A stretch of 64,000 bases of DNA from Caulobacter henricii (GTDB taxonomy: Bacteria; Pseudomonadota; Alphaproteobacteria; Caulobacterales; Caulobacteraceae). Where the stretch lies: contig NZ_CP013002.1 in NCBI RefSeq assembly GCF_001414055.1, positions 1,922,001 to 1,986,000 of the forward strand, given 5' to 3'. Positions within the stretch are counted from its first letter, which is position 1; each line of letters begins with the position of its first letter. The notes beneath the pieces were generated by a model, which was given only the letters and a program-made list of their open reading frames with translations, had not been told where the DNA came from and ran no database searches. A program made the position numbers and the translations under genes. Below, in pieces: positions 1-10,099 of the stretch.

Positions 1-1147
1 CTTCGGCAGTGACCAGACGGTTGGTCTTCTTGACGCTTTCCAGGATGGTGGCGTGGTCCATCGGGCGAATAGTCCGCAGGTCGATGACTTCAGCGGAAAT
101 GCCTTCAGCGGCCAGTGCCTCGGCGGCCTTAAGGCAGAAACCCACCATCCGGCTGTAGGCCACCAGAGTGACATCCGTGCCTTCGCGGCGGACCTTGGCC
201 TTGCCGATCGGCACGACATAGTCCTCGACGTCCGGGATATCGAACTCCAGCCCGTACATCATCTCGTGTTCGAGGAAGACGATGGGGTTGGGGTCGCGGA
301 TGGCCGCTTTCAGCAGGCCCTTGGCGTCAGCGGCGTCATACGGCGCGATGACCTTCAGACCGGGGACGTTGCCGTACCAGGCTGCATAGTCCTGGCTGTG
401 CTGGGCACCCACGCGCGAGGCCGCACCGTTGGGACCCCGGAACACGATCGACGACTTGATCTGACCGCCCGACATGTAGAGCGTCTTGGCCGCCGAGTTG
501 ATGATGTGGTCAATCGCCTGCATGGCGAAGTTCCAGGTCATGAACTCGACGATGGGCTTCAGCCCCGCCATCGCCGCGCCGACGCCCATGCCGGCAAAGC
601 CGTGCTCGGTGATCGGTGTGTCGATGACACGCTTGTCGCCGAACTCCTGCAGCAGGTCGCGGCTAACCTTGTAGGCCCCCTGATACTGGGCGACTTCCTC
701 GCCCATCAGGAACACGCGATCGTCGCGACGCATCTCTTCAGCCATGGCGTCGCGCAGGGCGTCGCGCACCGTGATCTTCTTCATCGGCGTGCCGGTCGGA
801 ATTTCCGGATCGGCAAAGCTCGAGGCCGAAGCGACGGGCGTTGCCGCAGCGACCGGCGCGGCCGCTTCAACGACGACGGGCGCAGGTGCCGAGGGCGTAG
901 CCCCGGCTTCGCCGGCCAGACGTGCGATCGGCGTATTGACCTTCACGTTCTCGGAACCGGCAGCGATCAGGATGGCTTCCACCACGCCCTCATCGACGGC
1001 TTCGACTTCCATCGTTGCCTTGTCGGTCTCGATTTCGGCGATCACGTCGCCGGCCTTGATGGTGTCGCCTTCCTTGACCAACCACTTGGCCAGGGTGCCC
1101 TCTTCCATGGTCGGCGAAAGGGCAGGCATGAGGATGTCCAGGCTCAC
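1..1147 (-). CDS. pdhB: Pyruvate dehydrogenase E1 component, beta subunit, with N-terminal lipoyl domain (3' end outside window)
   Basis: Beta half of the thiamine-diphosphate-dependent E1 that decarboxylates pyruvate and passes the acetyl group to lipoyl-E2. Residues 1-80 form a biotinyl/lipoyl domain with the lipoyl-lysine motif ETDKATME (Lys43). An Ala/Pro/Val-rich swinging linker follows to about residue 125, then the E1-beta transketolase domain starting [10 protein letters not shown]. An added lipoyl domain on E1-beta is typical of alphaproteobacteria. I place the start at a GTG that overlaps the pdhA stop (GTGA), giving [14 protein letters not shown]; an internal ATG six codons later is the alternative. 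About 382 codons are visible, and the last roughly 70 residues run off the left edge. It is translationally coupled to pdhA. Certain as to family. Confidence 0.95.
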   Translation of the reverse strand, partial: MSLDILMPALSPTMEEGTLAKWLVKEGDTIKAGDVIAEIETDKATMEVEAVDEGVVEAILIAAGSENVKVNTPIARLAGEAGATPSAPAPVVVEAAAPVAAATPVASASSFADPEIPTGTPMKKITVRDALRDAMAEEMRRDDRVFLMGEEVAQYQGAYKVSRDLLQEFGDKRVIDTPITEHGFAGMGVGAAMAGLKPIVEFMTWNFAMQAIDHIINSAAKTLYMSGGQIKSSIVFRGPNGAASRVGAQHSQDYAAWYGNVPGLKVIAPYDAADAKGLLKAAIRDPNPIVFLEHEMMYGLEFDIPDVEDYVVPIGKAKVRREGTDVTLVAYSRMVGFCLKAAEALAAEGISAEVIDLRTIRPMDHATILESVKKTNRLVTAE

Positions 1148-2175
1148 TGGGCGGCCTCCAGATAAACGTCGGTGTACAGTTCAGACGGATCCGGCTCGGG
1201 GCTGGTCCGGGCGAATTCAGCCGCTTCGGCAACGATGCGCTTCACGTCGGCGTCGATGCCCTTCAGGTCGTCTTCGGTGACGCCGGCCGCAGCCAGGCGT
1301 TCCTTGATGTGGTCGATGGGGTCGCGGGTCTGCTTGACCTCGTCGACCTCTTCCTTGGAGCGATACTTGGCCGGGTCCGACATCGAGTGACCGCGATAGC
1401 GATAGGTCTTCATCTCGAGGATGTAGGGGCCCTGGCCGCTGGCCGCGTGCTCGCGGGCGCGGGCTCCGGCTTCGCGCACGGCCACCACATCCATGCCGTC
1501 GATCTCCTCGCCCGGGATCCGGAACGAGACACCGCGCTTGTGGAAGGCGGTTTCAGAGGCTGAGCGCTCAACGCTCGTGCCCATGGCATATTGATTGTTC
1601 TCGATCACGTACACGACCGGCAGCTTCCACAGCTGGGCCATGTTGAAGCTCTCATAGACCTGGCCCTGGTTGGCCGCACCGTCACCGAAATAGGCGTAGG
1701 AGACGTTGCCATTGCCCTTGTAGTGGTTGGCCAGTGCCAGGCCGGTGCCAAGCGCCACCTGGGCCCCAACGATACCGTGACCGCCGTAGAAGCCGGTCTC
1801 GATGTCAAACATGTGCATCGAGCCGCCTTTGCCGCGCGAGGAGCCTCCAGCGCGACCGGTCAGTTCAGCCATGACCTCGCGAGGATCCATCCCAGCGGCC
1901 AGCATGTGACCGTGATCGCGGTAACCGGTGATGATCTGGTCGCCCTTGGAGGAGATCGACTGCATGCCGACCGCAATGGCTTCCTGGCCGATATAGAGGT
2001 GGCAGAACCCGCCGATCAGCCCCATGCCGTACAATTGCCCGGCCCGCTCCTCGAAGCGGCGGATCAACAGCATGCTCTGATAGAACTTCAGAAGCTCGTC
2101 CTTGCTGACAAAGGTGTTGCCACCGATGTCACCACCTTTGCCTTCGGTGGATTCAGCCTTGCGCGTACGCGCCAT
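1144..2175 (-). CDS. pdhA: Pyruvate dehydrogenase E1 component, alpha subunit
   Basis: Alpha subunit of the heterotetrameric pyruvate dehydrogenase E1, binding thiamine diphosphate with PdhB. 343 aa, the usual length for the family. Visible motifs are the diphosphate and Mg2+ binding segment GDGAANQG (about residues 164-171), ending in ENNQYAMGT, and the phosphorylation-loop-like stretch [15 protein letters not shown] near residue 260. A short polar N-terminal tail ([15 protein letters not shown]) precedes the catalytic domain. The gene lies 171 bp downstream of ftsB and its stop overlaps the pdhB start, so eno, ftsB, pdhA and pdhB form one minus-strand cluster, an order known in alphaproteobacteria. 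Confidence 0.97.
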   Translation of the reverse strand: MARTRKAESTEGKGGDIGGNTFVSKDELLKFYQSMLLIRRFEERAGQLYGMGLIGGFCHLYIGQEAIAVGMQSISSKGDQIITGYRDHGHMLAAGMDPREVMAELTGRAGGSSRGKGGSMHMFDIETGFYGGHGIVGAQVALGTGLALANHYKGNGNVSYAYFGDGAANQGQVYESFNMAQLWKLPVVYVIENNQYAMGTSVERSASETAFHKRGVSFRIPGEEIDGMDVVAVREAGARAREHAASGQGPYILEMKTYRYRGHSMSDPAKYRSKEEVDEVKQTRDPIDHIKERLAAAGVTEDDLKGIDADVKRIVAEAAEFARTSPEPDPSELYTDVYLEAAQ

Positions 2176-2346
2176 TCAACTCTCCCTGGCCAATCTTCAT
2201 CGCGGCCTTCATCCCAGAACAAATCCCGCCGAAGTCGTCGTCGGTCCCTCGAAGGATATGCCCATCAAATGACGCCCAGACCGTTCCAGGCATGTAAGGG
2301 CCCAGTTACGATCGACAGTCCTGTCAGAAGGCAAGGTCCGACGTCG

Positions 2347-2643
2347 CTAGCGCTTCGTGCGGATGACAAAGTCCTTCGGGTCGGCATAACCAAGGAGAGA
2401 ACGTGCCCGTTCTTCCAGAAGATCTGCCGACAGACTGCCGCTGCATAATAGACGAGCCCGGGCCTCCAGGTCCATCCTTTCGGCACGGATCTTCCTGAGC
2501 TCCCTGGTCTTTGCGGCAAGATCTGCATTCCGTTCAGACGTCGACAAGAGACCGCGTTCGCCCGTCAGAGCGTGAAACACGAAGTAGAAGATCAGAAAAA
2601 GGATCGCCGCAGTCGGCAGGATCGGTTGCAGTCGGGCGAACAT
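2347..2643 (-). CDS. ftsB: FtsB/DivIC-type septum formation initiator
   Basis: A 98-aa bitopic membrane protein. One hydrophobic span at about residues 9-27 is followed by a charged heptad-like stretch (about 34-75) expected to form a coiled coil, and then a short C-terminal tail (SLLGYADPKDFVIR) typical of the DivIC/FtsB family. Such proteins join FtsL and FtsQ in the divisome and help activate septal peptidoglycan synthesis in the periplasm. Its place between eno and pdhA matches the alphaproteobacterial arrangement, and eno-ftsB linkage is also seen in other proteobacteria. Sequence conservation in this family is low, so the call rests on topology, size and context together. Confidence 0.85.
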   Translation of the reverse strand: MFARLQPILPTAAILFLIFYFVFHALTGERGLLSTSERNADLAAKTRELRKIRAERMDLEARARLLCSGSLSADLLEERARSLLGYADPKDFVIRTKR

Positions 2644-3065
2644 TTTGGATTCCCGGAAGGGGATTCTCAGGGTCTCAGATCGTGCTTAACGCCTTCTGAA
2701 TAAGGGCTCACGGATAGCAGCCCTCAGAGCAACGCATCGGCGTCGCGATGCTTTCAATTGAGATGGTTTCATCGGCATCTAGATACCGCAACGCAACACT
2801 TCATTCGCAGCCGCGAACGGCACTTGGCGGCAGTCTTCATCGCGCCAAAAGGAGCTTATAGAAAAAATGGGGGCGGACAGGTTGCAAACCACTCGCCTTC
2901 GGCCGTGTGAACCACCCTTGGTCCTCCAGAATCGACCGCCGAACTGCGCTGCCAGGCCGGTGGGGCGCACTTGTCTGAGGGGCAGCTTCAGATCTGGTCC
3001 CGACATGAAAAAGGCGCAGCCTGCATGACAGGCCGCGCCTTTTCCGGAGACATCCGTATCCGCGA
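2644..3065. other. Intergenic region between eno and ftsB
   Basis: About 420 bases without a convincing gene. It holds the eno terminator at its right end and a weak inverted repeat near 2704-2725 (AGGGCT...AGCCCT). A plus-strand ORF starting at 2867 (about 53 codons) has a distant AAAGGAG, but its composition is arginine- and proline-rich like non-coding frames here, so it is not called. The ftsB promoter should lie in the left part. Confidence 0.5.
3008..3043 (-). terminator. Rho-independent terminator after eno
   Basis: On the minus strand, 22 bases past the enolase stop, AAAAGGCGCG and GCCTG pair with CAGGC and GCGCC around a short ATG-containing loop and are followed by TTTTT. The A-run on the other side makes it symmetrical, so it could also work on the plus strand. 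Confidence 0.8.
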
Positions 3066-4355
<1,290 letters not shown>

Positions 4356-4405
4356 TCAAGGCGAAAGGCGCGGGAGGCTTAACCGCCATGGCGACGCGGC
4401 GCAAC

Positions 4406-4441
4406 TTGACTTCCCGGCCCCACGCCGACTGATCATCAGTC
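4406..4441 (+). promoter_or_regulatory. Putative promoter with a perfect 15-bp dyad, upstream of crotonase gene
   Basis: TTGACT at 4406-4411 can act as a -35 element. A perfect palindrome GACTGAT-C-ATCAGTC at 4427-4441 covers the expected -10 position and ends 18 bases before the ATG at 4460. The dyad looks like an operator for a dimeric repressor of the fatty-acid or TetR kind; the regulator is not identifiable from this window. Confidence 0.45.
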
Positions 4442-4459
4442 ACACATAGGGAGAACGCC

Positions 4460-5230
4460 ATGTTGACCGTCGAGAAGAGCGGACCGATCGCCGTCGTGAC
4501 CTTGAACCGACCGGAGGCCATGAACGCCCTGTCGAAAGCGCTCCGGGCGGCACTGCATACGGTCATGTTCGAACTGGACGCCGATCCGGCCATCAGCGTG
4601 GTGGTGCTGACCGGTGCCGGGGAGCGGGCCTTCACGGCCGGTCTCGACCTGAAGGAGCTGGGCAGTGATCCCAAGGCCATGAGCGCCGCCAATGACCAGG
4701 GGGCCGACTCCAATCCCGTCCGCGCCATCGAGGTCTGCCGCAAGCCGGTCATCGGCGCGATCAACGGCGTGGCCATCACCGGAGGCTTCGAGCTGGCCCT
4801 GGCCTGTGATGTCCTGATCGCCTCGGAAAACGCCCGCTTCGCCGATACCCATGCCCGGGTCGGGATCATGCCGGGCTGGGGCCTGTCGCAGAAGCTGTCG
4901 CGACTGATCGGCATCTACCGGGCCAAGGAGCTGTCCCTGACCGGCAATTTCATCGACGCCGCGACGGCAGAGGCCTGGGGGCTGGTCAATCGCGTCGTTC
5001 CGGCGTCCGAGCTGATGCCGACGGCGCTCAAACTGGCGGCCGACATGGCCTCCATCCCGGTCGAGACCCTGTCGTTCTACAAGTCCCTGATCGACGAGGG
5101 CTATGGCCGGTCGTTCAACAAGGGGCTGGAGATCGAGCACAAGCGCTCCAGCGCCCACAATCGAGACGTCACCCCGGAGTCGGTCGAGGCCCGCCGGGCC
5201 GCGATCCAGGCCCGGGCCCGGACCCAGTAG
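4460..5230 (+). CDS. Enoyl-CoA hydratase/isomerase family protein (crotonase fold)
   Basis: 256 aa, the standard length of a single-domain crotonase acting on acyl-CoA thioesters in the cytoplasm. The oxyanion-hole regions GERAFTAGLDLKEL (about residues 54-67) and GVAITGGFELALACD (about 100-114) are present. The Glu in GGFELAL corresponds to the first catalytic Glu of classical hydratases; the second is not seen, because the aligned segment reads RFADTHARVGIMPGWG. True hydratase activity is therefore uncertain, and it may act on another acyl-CoA. A GGGAGA ribosome binding site precedes the ATG. It is monocistronic, bounded by its own terminator. Confidence 0.88.
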   Translation: MLTVEKSGPIAVVTLNRPEAMNALSKALRAALHTVMFELDADPAISVVVLTGAGERAFTAGLDLKELGSDPKAMSAANDQGADSNPVRAIEVCRKPVIGAINGVAITGGFELALACDVLIASENARFADTHARVGIMPGWGLSQKLSRLIGIYRAKELSLTGNFIDAATAEAWGLVNRVVPASELMPTALKLAADMASIPVETLSFYKSLIDEGYGRSFNKGLEIEHKRSSAHNRDVTPESVEARRAAIQARARTQ

Positions 5231-5236
5231 ACATAA

Positions 5237-5276
5237 CGAAAAGCGCCGCCTGGCAAGCCGGGCGGCGCTTTCGAAA
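5237..5276 (+). terminator. Rho-independent terminator between crotonase gene and rpmF
   Basis: AAGCGCCGCC and GGCGGCGCTT pair around a TGGCAAGCCG loop just past the crotonase stop, flanked by A- and T-rich ends. It lies between convergent genes and can serve both. Confidence 0.75.
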
Positions 5277-5298
5277 CCGTTGATACCTCGGGAAGAGC

Positions 5299-5481
5299 TT
5301 AGTCTTCCTTCGGGGTCAGGATCTGCTTGCCGTTGTACAGGCCCGTCTTCAGGTCGACGTGGTGCGGACGGCGCAGTTCGCCCGAGTCCTTGTCTTCCAC
5401 GAAGGAGTTGGCGCCCAGGGCGTGGTGCGACCGGCGCATGTTCCGGCGAGAAGGCGAAGTTTTTCTTTTAGGAACGGCCAT
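5299..5481 (-). CDS. rpmF: 50S ribosomal protein L32
   Basis: 60-aa basic protein starting [22 protein letters not shown], the hallmark N-terminus of bacterial L32, followed by the alphaproteobacterial ending [19 protein letters not shown]. The zinc-binding cysteines of some L32 proteins are absent, as is usual in this class. It is a structural component of the large subunit. The gene stands alone on the minus strand; the 116 bases to its right up to pyrG hold no gene. Confidence 0.97.
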   Translation of the reverse strand: MAVPKRKTSPSRRNMRRSHHALGANSFVEDKDSGELRRPHHVDLKTGLYNGKQILTPKED

Positions 5482-5597
5482 CGAAGTGACTCTGCTCGCT
5501 GAGCGTGAAAATCGGAAGCGGCGACTCGGGATGAACCCAGGCCGCCGCGTGAGGGCGCGCTTATGCCTGAATCTCTTCAGACATGCAACAGCGCCTG

Positions 5598-7256
<1,659 letters not shown>

Positions 7257-7326
7257 TCAGATTAGCCGCGATTCGGCGTTCGCGGCGAAAAGACCAACGT
7301 TCATCAACAGCTTTCGCTGAAAAGGC

Positions 7327-7818
7327 TTACTGCGCAGGGGTTTGACCCGCCACCGGAGCCGGCGCCGACGGCTGGGCCGGGGCCGTTTGCGAGGTCAGAG
7401 GCTGGTTGATGCTGGGGGTCGGGGCCTGGATGGCGCCCGGCTGGGCGGTTCCGGGGGTCTGACCGACCGGCGCGACCGGCGTGATCGGGGCGTTCAGGGT
7501 CTTGGTGTCGAGGCTGTCGATATCAAGCCGATCCACGGCCGACTCCCCGCCCATGCGGCCCGTCAGGATGGTCAGGACCAGGCTGATCACCAGGAAGATC
7601 GAAAACAGGATCCAGGTGATGCGGGTCAGCAGGTCACCGGCACCGCGTGCCGTCATGAAACCGGTATTGCCACCACCCATGCCCAGGGCACCGCCTTCGG
7701 AGCGCTGCAGAAGGACCACGCCGATCAGGCCAAGGCAGACGACGATATTGATGGCGAGCAGGATGCCGATGAGCATGAGGAAACTGATCTCGATCCGGGC
7801 GACGGCGACAACCGTCAT
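7327..7818 (-). CDS. secG: Preprotein translocase subunit SecG
   Basis: Small inner-membrane subunit of SecYEG. There are two hydrophobic spans (about residues 14-36 and 65-87) joined by the family signature LLQRSEGGALGMGGG and ARGAGDLLTRITW. A long Pro/Ala/Gln-rich C-terminal tail of about 60 residues brings the length to 163 aa, as in other Caulobacterales. An alternative start is the internal ATG at 7776 (MLIGILLAI), which would give a typical SecG N-terminus; neither start has a strong ribosome binding site. Confidence 0.9.
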   Translation of the reverse strand: MTVVAVARIEISFLMLIGILLAINIVVCLGLIGVVLLQRSEGGALGMGGGNTGFMTARGAGDLLTRITWILFSIFLVISLVLTILTGRMGGESAVDRLDIDSLDTKTLNAPITPVAPVGQTPGTAQPGAIQAPTPSINQPLTSQTAPAQPSAPAPVAGQTPAQ

Positions 7819-7918
7819 GAAAAACGAAGCGGCCCCTCTACCACTAGCGGCGCGCTCACGCCATAGCTGGGAAGGAAGCCGGTCAACTCAAGCCCCCGGC
7901 GCGAAACCCGTCAAAGCC

Positions 7919-8434
7919 ATGATCCTCGAAACCGAGCGACTGACCCTGGCTCCCCTGGTCGAAACGGACGCGCCCCACGTCTATCCGTTTCTCAGCGATC
8001 CGGAAGTCATGGCCCACTGGGACCAGGCCCCGATCGAGGATCCCGACGAGGTCGCCGCCTGTGTCGCCGCCCAGGTCGCGGAGATGGACCAGGGCAAGGC
8101 CCACTACTGGGCGGTTCGCCTGTCCGGAACCGGCGATTTTCTCGGCTCTTGCGAACTGGTCGATATCGACCCGCGCCATCACCGCGCCGAACTTCGGTTC
8201 ATGATCGCCCGCGAGGCCTGGGGGCATGGCTATGGTCTGGAAGCCGTGCGCGCCCTGCTGGCCCACGCCGCCTCGATCGGGCTCAAGCGCCTGATCGCCC
8301 GCACCCATGTCGGTGATCTCCGCGCTGAACGCCTGCTGGAACGGCTGGGCTTCGAGGCCGAAGGCTATCTGAAGGGTCATGTCCATCGCGACGGCGAGCG
8401 GCGGGACTGCCGGCTGTTCGGGTTGTTGCTCTAG
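7919..8434 (+). CDS. GNAT-family N-acetyltransferase (RimJ/RimL type)
   Basis: 171 aa. It begins ILETERLTLAPL, the usual opening of RimJ/RimL-like acetyltransferases, and contains the acetyl-CoA motif (EAWGHGYGLEAVRALLAHA, a variant of the Q/RxxGxG/A loop) and the closing RLLERLGFEAEGYLKGH. Such enzymes transfer acetyl groups to protein N-termini, amino sugars or small amines; the substrate cannot be deduced. I chose the ATG at 7919 because the domain starts there; upstream codons in the same frame look non-coding. It converges with tpiA across a 742-bp gap. Confidence 0.85.
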   Translation: MILETERLTLAPLVETDAPHVYPFLSDPEVMAHWDQAPIEDPDEVAACVAAQVAEMDQGKAHYWAVRLSGTGDFLGSCELVDIDPRHHRAELRFMIAREAWGHGYGLEAVRALLAHAASIGLKRLIARTHVGDLRAERLLERLGFEAEGYLKGHVHRDGERRDCRLFGLLL

Positions 8435-8474
8435 GCACGGCTACACGCCCCGCGCGATCCCTCGCTGAGGTTCT

Positions 8475-8565
8475 GGAAAGGGTCGCGGAGCGTCCGGACG
8501 ACGTCCGGATGAGAGATAGAAAATACCGTTTCGACGAAGCCGTCCGCTCCGCGCGACCGTTTTCC
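8475..8565. repeat. Nested inverted repeat (stem with inner perfect hairpin)
   Basis: The outer arms 8475-8492 (GGAAAGGGTCGCGGAGCG) and 8545-8565 are complementary apart from small bulges. Inside, 8493-8509 is a perfect 8-1-8 palindrome (TCCGGACG-A-CGTCCGGA). Transcribed in either direction it would fold into a branched structure. It lies just past the GNAT gene and may act as its transcript end, though there is no T-run. Confidence 0.6.
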
Positions 8566-8945
8566 GTCAGCCTCCCGCCAGGTGGCCCTCTTAAGGCCTT
8601 ACCGGGACCCGGACCCCGCCGTTTCCGGCGCGCTCCGGCGGTCGAAGAGGACGGGCTTACAGCCAGACACGCCCTTTTGCCTACAACCACGCCGACGGCG
8701 GGCGGGCCTGGCCAGCAACCAGATCCCCGGACACGCTTCAGTATCCCCCTGAAGCCCAGTCCCGCTCGATCACCCCCCGCCGCCGCAATGGTCGCTGGCC
8801 TTGCGCCCTTTCCTCGCGACGAGGTGGGATGATCATGCGGCAGGTTTGGGCGCGTCGGACTGGCGCGGTGGTTGTTTTTGCAGGGTGTTGAATGGGCTGG
8901 GGTTTGTTCGGGAAGGCACGAGGATAGAGGGCAGTCTTTCCCCGC

Positions 8946-9066
8946 ACTTGCCCCCTACGGATCGCTTCGCGATCGTCTTCCCCCGCAGGGGGAAGATGAG
9001 GTCGGCGCGTTTCATCTTCTCCCCGCAGGGGGGAGGACGACCTGCGTAGCAGGTCAGGAGGGGGCC
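8946..9066 (+). repeat. Dispersed palindromic repeat, copy A
   Basis: About 121 bases made of successive hairpins: GATCGC-TTC-GCGATC, CTTCCCCC-GCA-GGGGGAAG, a second imperfect one of the same kind, and GACCTGC-GTA-GCAGGTC. The first 53 bases match copy B (19036-19151, opposite strand) at all but two positions, and the order of hairpins is the same. Translated frames give the PPTDRFAIVFPRRGKM type of peptide often mis-called as genes. Confidence 0.85.
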
Positions 9067-9176
9067 TGCGGCGCTGGCCGGGAAACACCGCCCTGCCTCC
9101 GCAGCCAAGCTGGCACCCTCCTTGACCCCTGCGGCCAAACGATCGACGGCCGGCCCTTCAACAAGGCCTTCCCCGT

Positions 9177-9938
9177 CTACGCCGCCGCGATGATCGCCAG
9201 GAAATCGGCCGCCTTCAGCGACGCCCCGCCGACCAGGGCCCCGCCGACCTCGGCCGCGCCCAGGATCTCGGCGGCATTGTCGGGCTTGACCGAGCCGCCA
9301 TAGAGGATCGGAACCGTCGCGCCGTGACCGCCGAAAAGCTCTACCAGCTGGGCCCGGATCGCCGCGTGCATCTCTTCAATGTCGGCGACCGTCGCCGTGC
9401 GGCCGGTGCCGATGGCCCAGATCGGCTCGTAGGCGACCGAGAAGGCCTGGCCCGCCAGGGCGGCCGGCAGCGATTCGCGGACCTGGGCTGTCACCACCGG
9501 CAGTGCCGAGCCCGCCTCGCGTTGCGCGAGGCTTTCGCCGACGCAGATGATCGGCTCCAGACCCGCCGTCAGGGCGGTTTCGACCTTGGCCGCCACCAGG
9601 GCGCTGGTCTCGGCATGGTCCTCACGGCGTTCGGAGTGGCCGAGGATGACGAGGCTGGCCCCGGCATCGATCAGCATCGCGGCCGCGATGTCGCCCGTAT
9701 GGGCCCCACTGGTCTTCACATGGCAATCCTGACCGCCGGTCAGGACGCTTGAGCCGTCCAGGGCCGCGCTGAGGCGATCCAGGAGCGTGGCCGGCGGGCA
9801 GATCGCAACGCGCGCCCCCGCGGGCTTGGCGTCCAGGGCGGCGGCGACGGCGCGGGCTTGATCCAGCGACTCGGCGAGGCCGTTCATCTTCCAGTTTCCG
9901 GCGATCAGCGGCCGGGGCTTCAGGCTTGAAAGGGTCAT
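9177..9938 (-). CDS. tpiA: Triose-phosphate isomerase
   Basis: Interconverts dihydroxyacetone phosphate and glyceraldehyde 3-phosphate. 253 aa TIM barrel, full length. All catalytic positions are visible: GNWKMNG near the N-terminus (Asn and Lys), the electrophilic His in LVILGHSERR, the base Glu in VAYEPIWAIGTG, and the phosphate-binding GGSVKPDNAAEIL. It is transcribed away from the foldase gene at 10100; a strong dyad sits directly upstream of its start codon. Confidence 0.98.
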   Translation of the reverse strand: MTLSSLKPRPLIAGNWKMNGLAESLDQARAVAAALDAKPAGARVAICPPATLLDRLSAALDGSSVLTGGQDCHVKTSGAHTGDIAAAMLIDAGASLVILGHSERREDHAETSALVAAKVETALTAGLEPIICVGESLAQREAGSALPVVTAQVRESLPAALAGQAFSVAYEPIWAIGTGRTATVADIEEMHAAIRAQLVELFGGHGATVPILYGGSVKPDNAAEILGAAEVGGALVGGASLKAADFLAIIAAA

Positions 9939-9945
9939 GGAGTGC

Positions 9946-9977
9946 TCTTGACCCTCCCCTCCCGAGGGAAGTCAAGA
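9946..9977 (-). promoter_or_regulatory. Dyad between tpiA and ppiD-like gene
   Basis: TCTTGAC (9946-9952) and GTCAAGA (9971-9977) are perfect inverted arms, with TCCC/GGGA pairs inside. The arms carry outward-reading TTGAC sequences and the structure ends only 7 bases from the tpiA ATG, so it could be an operator or a 5'-UTR hairpin masking the ribosome binding site. No protein can be assigned. Confidence 0.35.
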
Positions 9978-10099
9978 CCGCCGTGGCTTGCCCCCTCGCC
10001 TCCGGCTCTACTATACCCGCTGCTCGCGTCCGCCGCGTTGCCCCAAGGTCGCTCCTCGGGGCCGCGCGGATACGGCAAGTCAGGAAGGTTTTCGCAAGT

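Larger units (their letters stand above)
8435..9176. other. Long non-coding gap between convergent GNAT and tpiA genes
   Basis: 742 bases with no credible gene. The short ORFs here are arginine/proline-rich shadows of the repeats. The left part (8475-8565) is a nested inverted repeat and the right part (8946-9066) is one copy of a dispersed multi-hairpin repeat; both are listed separately. The middle holds no recognisable RNA gene: I compared it by eye with RNase P RNA, SRP RNA, tmRNA and 6S RNA and saw no match. Confidence 0.6.

Noticed and set aside
53..1165. Long plus-strand ORF opposite pdhB
   Set aside because: It is antisense to a clear pdhB reading frame; its Arg/Gly/His-rich translation matches the third-position GC shadow seen throughout the window.
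2867..3028. Short plus-strand ORF in the eno-ftsB gap with AAAGGAG upstream
   Set aside because: The spacing is too long, the composition is shadow-like and it runs into the eno terminator.
8509..8832. 107-codon ORF in the GNAT-tpiA gap
   Set aside because: It starts inside the nested inverted repeat, is Pro/Arg-rich and shows no domain; treated as non-coding.
8570..8945. Possible structured RNA gene (RNase P RNA, tmRNA, SRP RNA or 6S RNA) in the GNAT-tpiA gap
   Set aside because: None of the conserved elements of these RNAs could be matched by eye on either strand.
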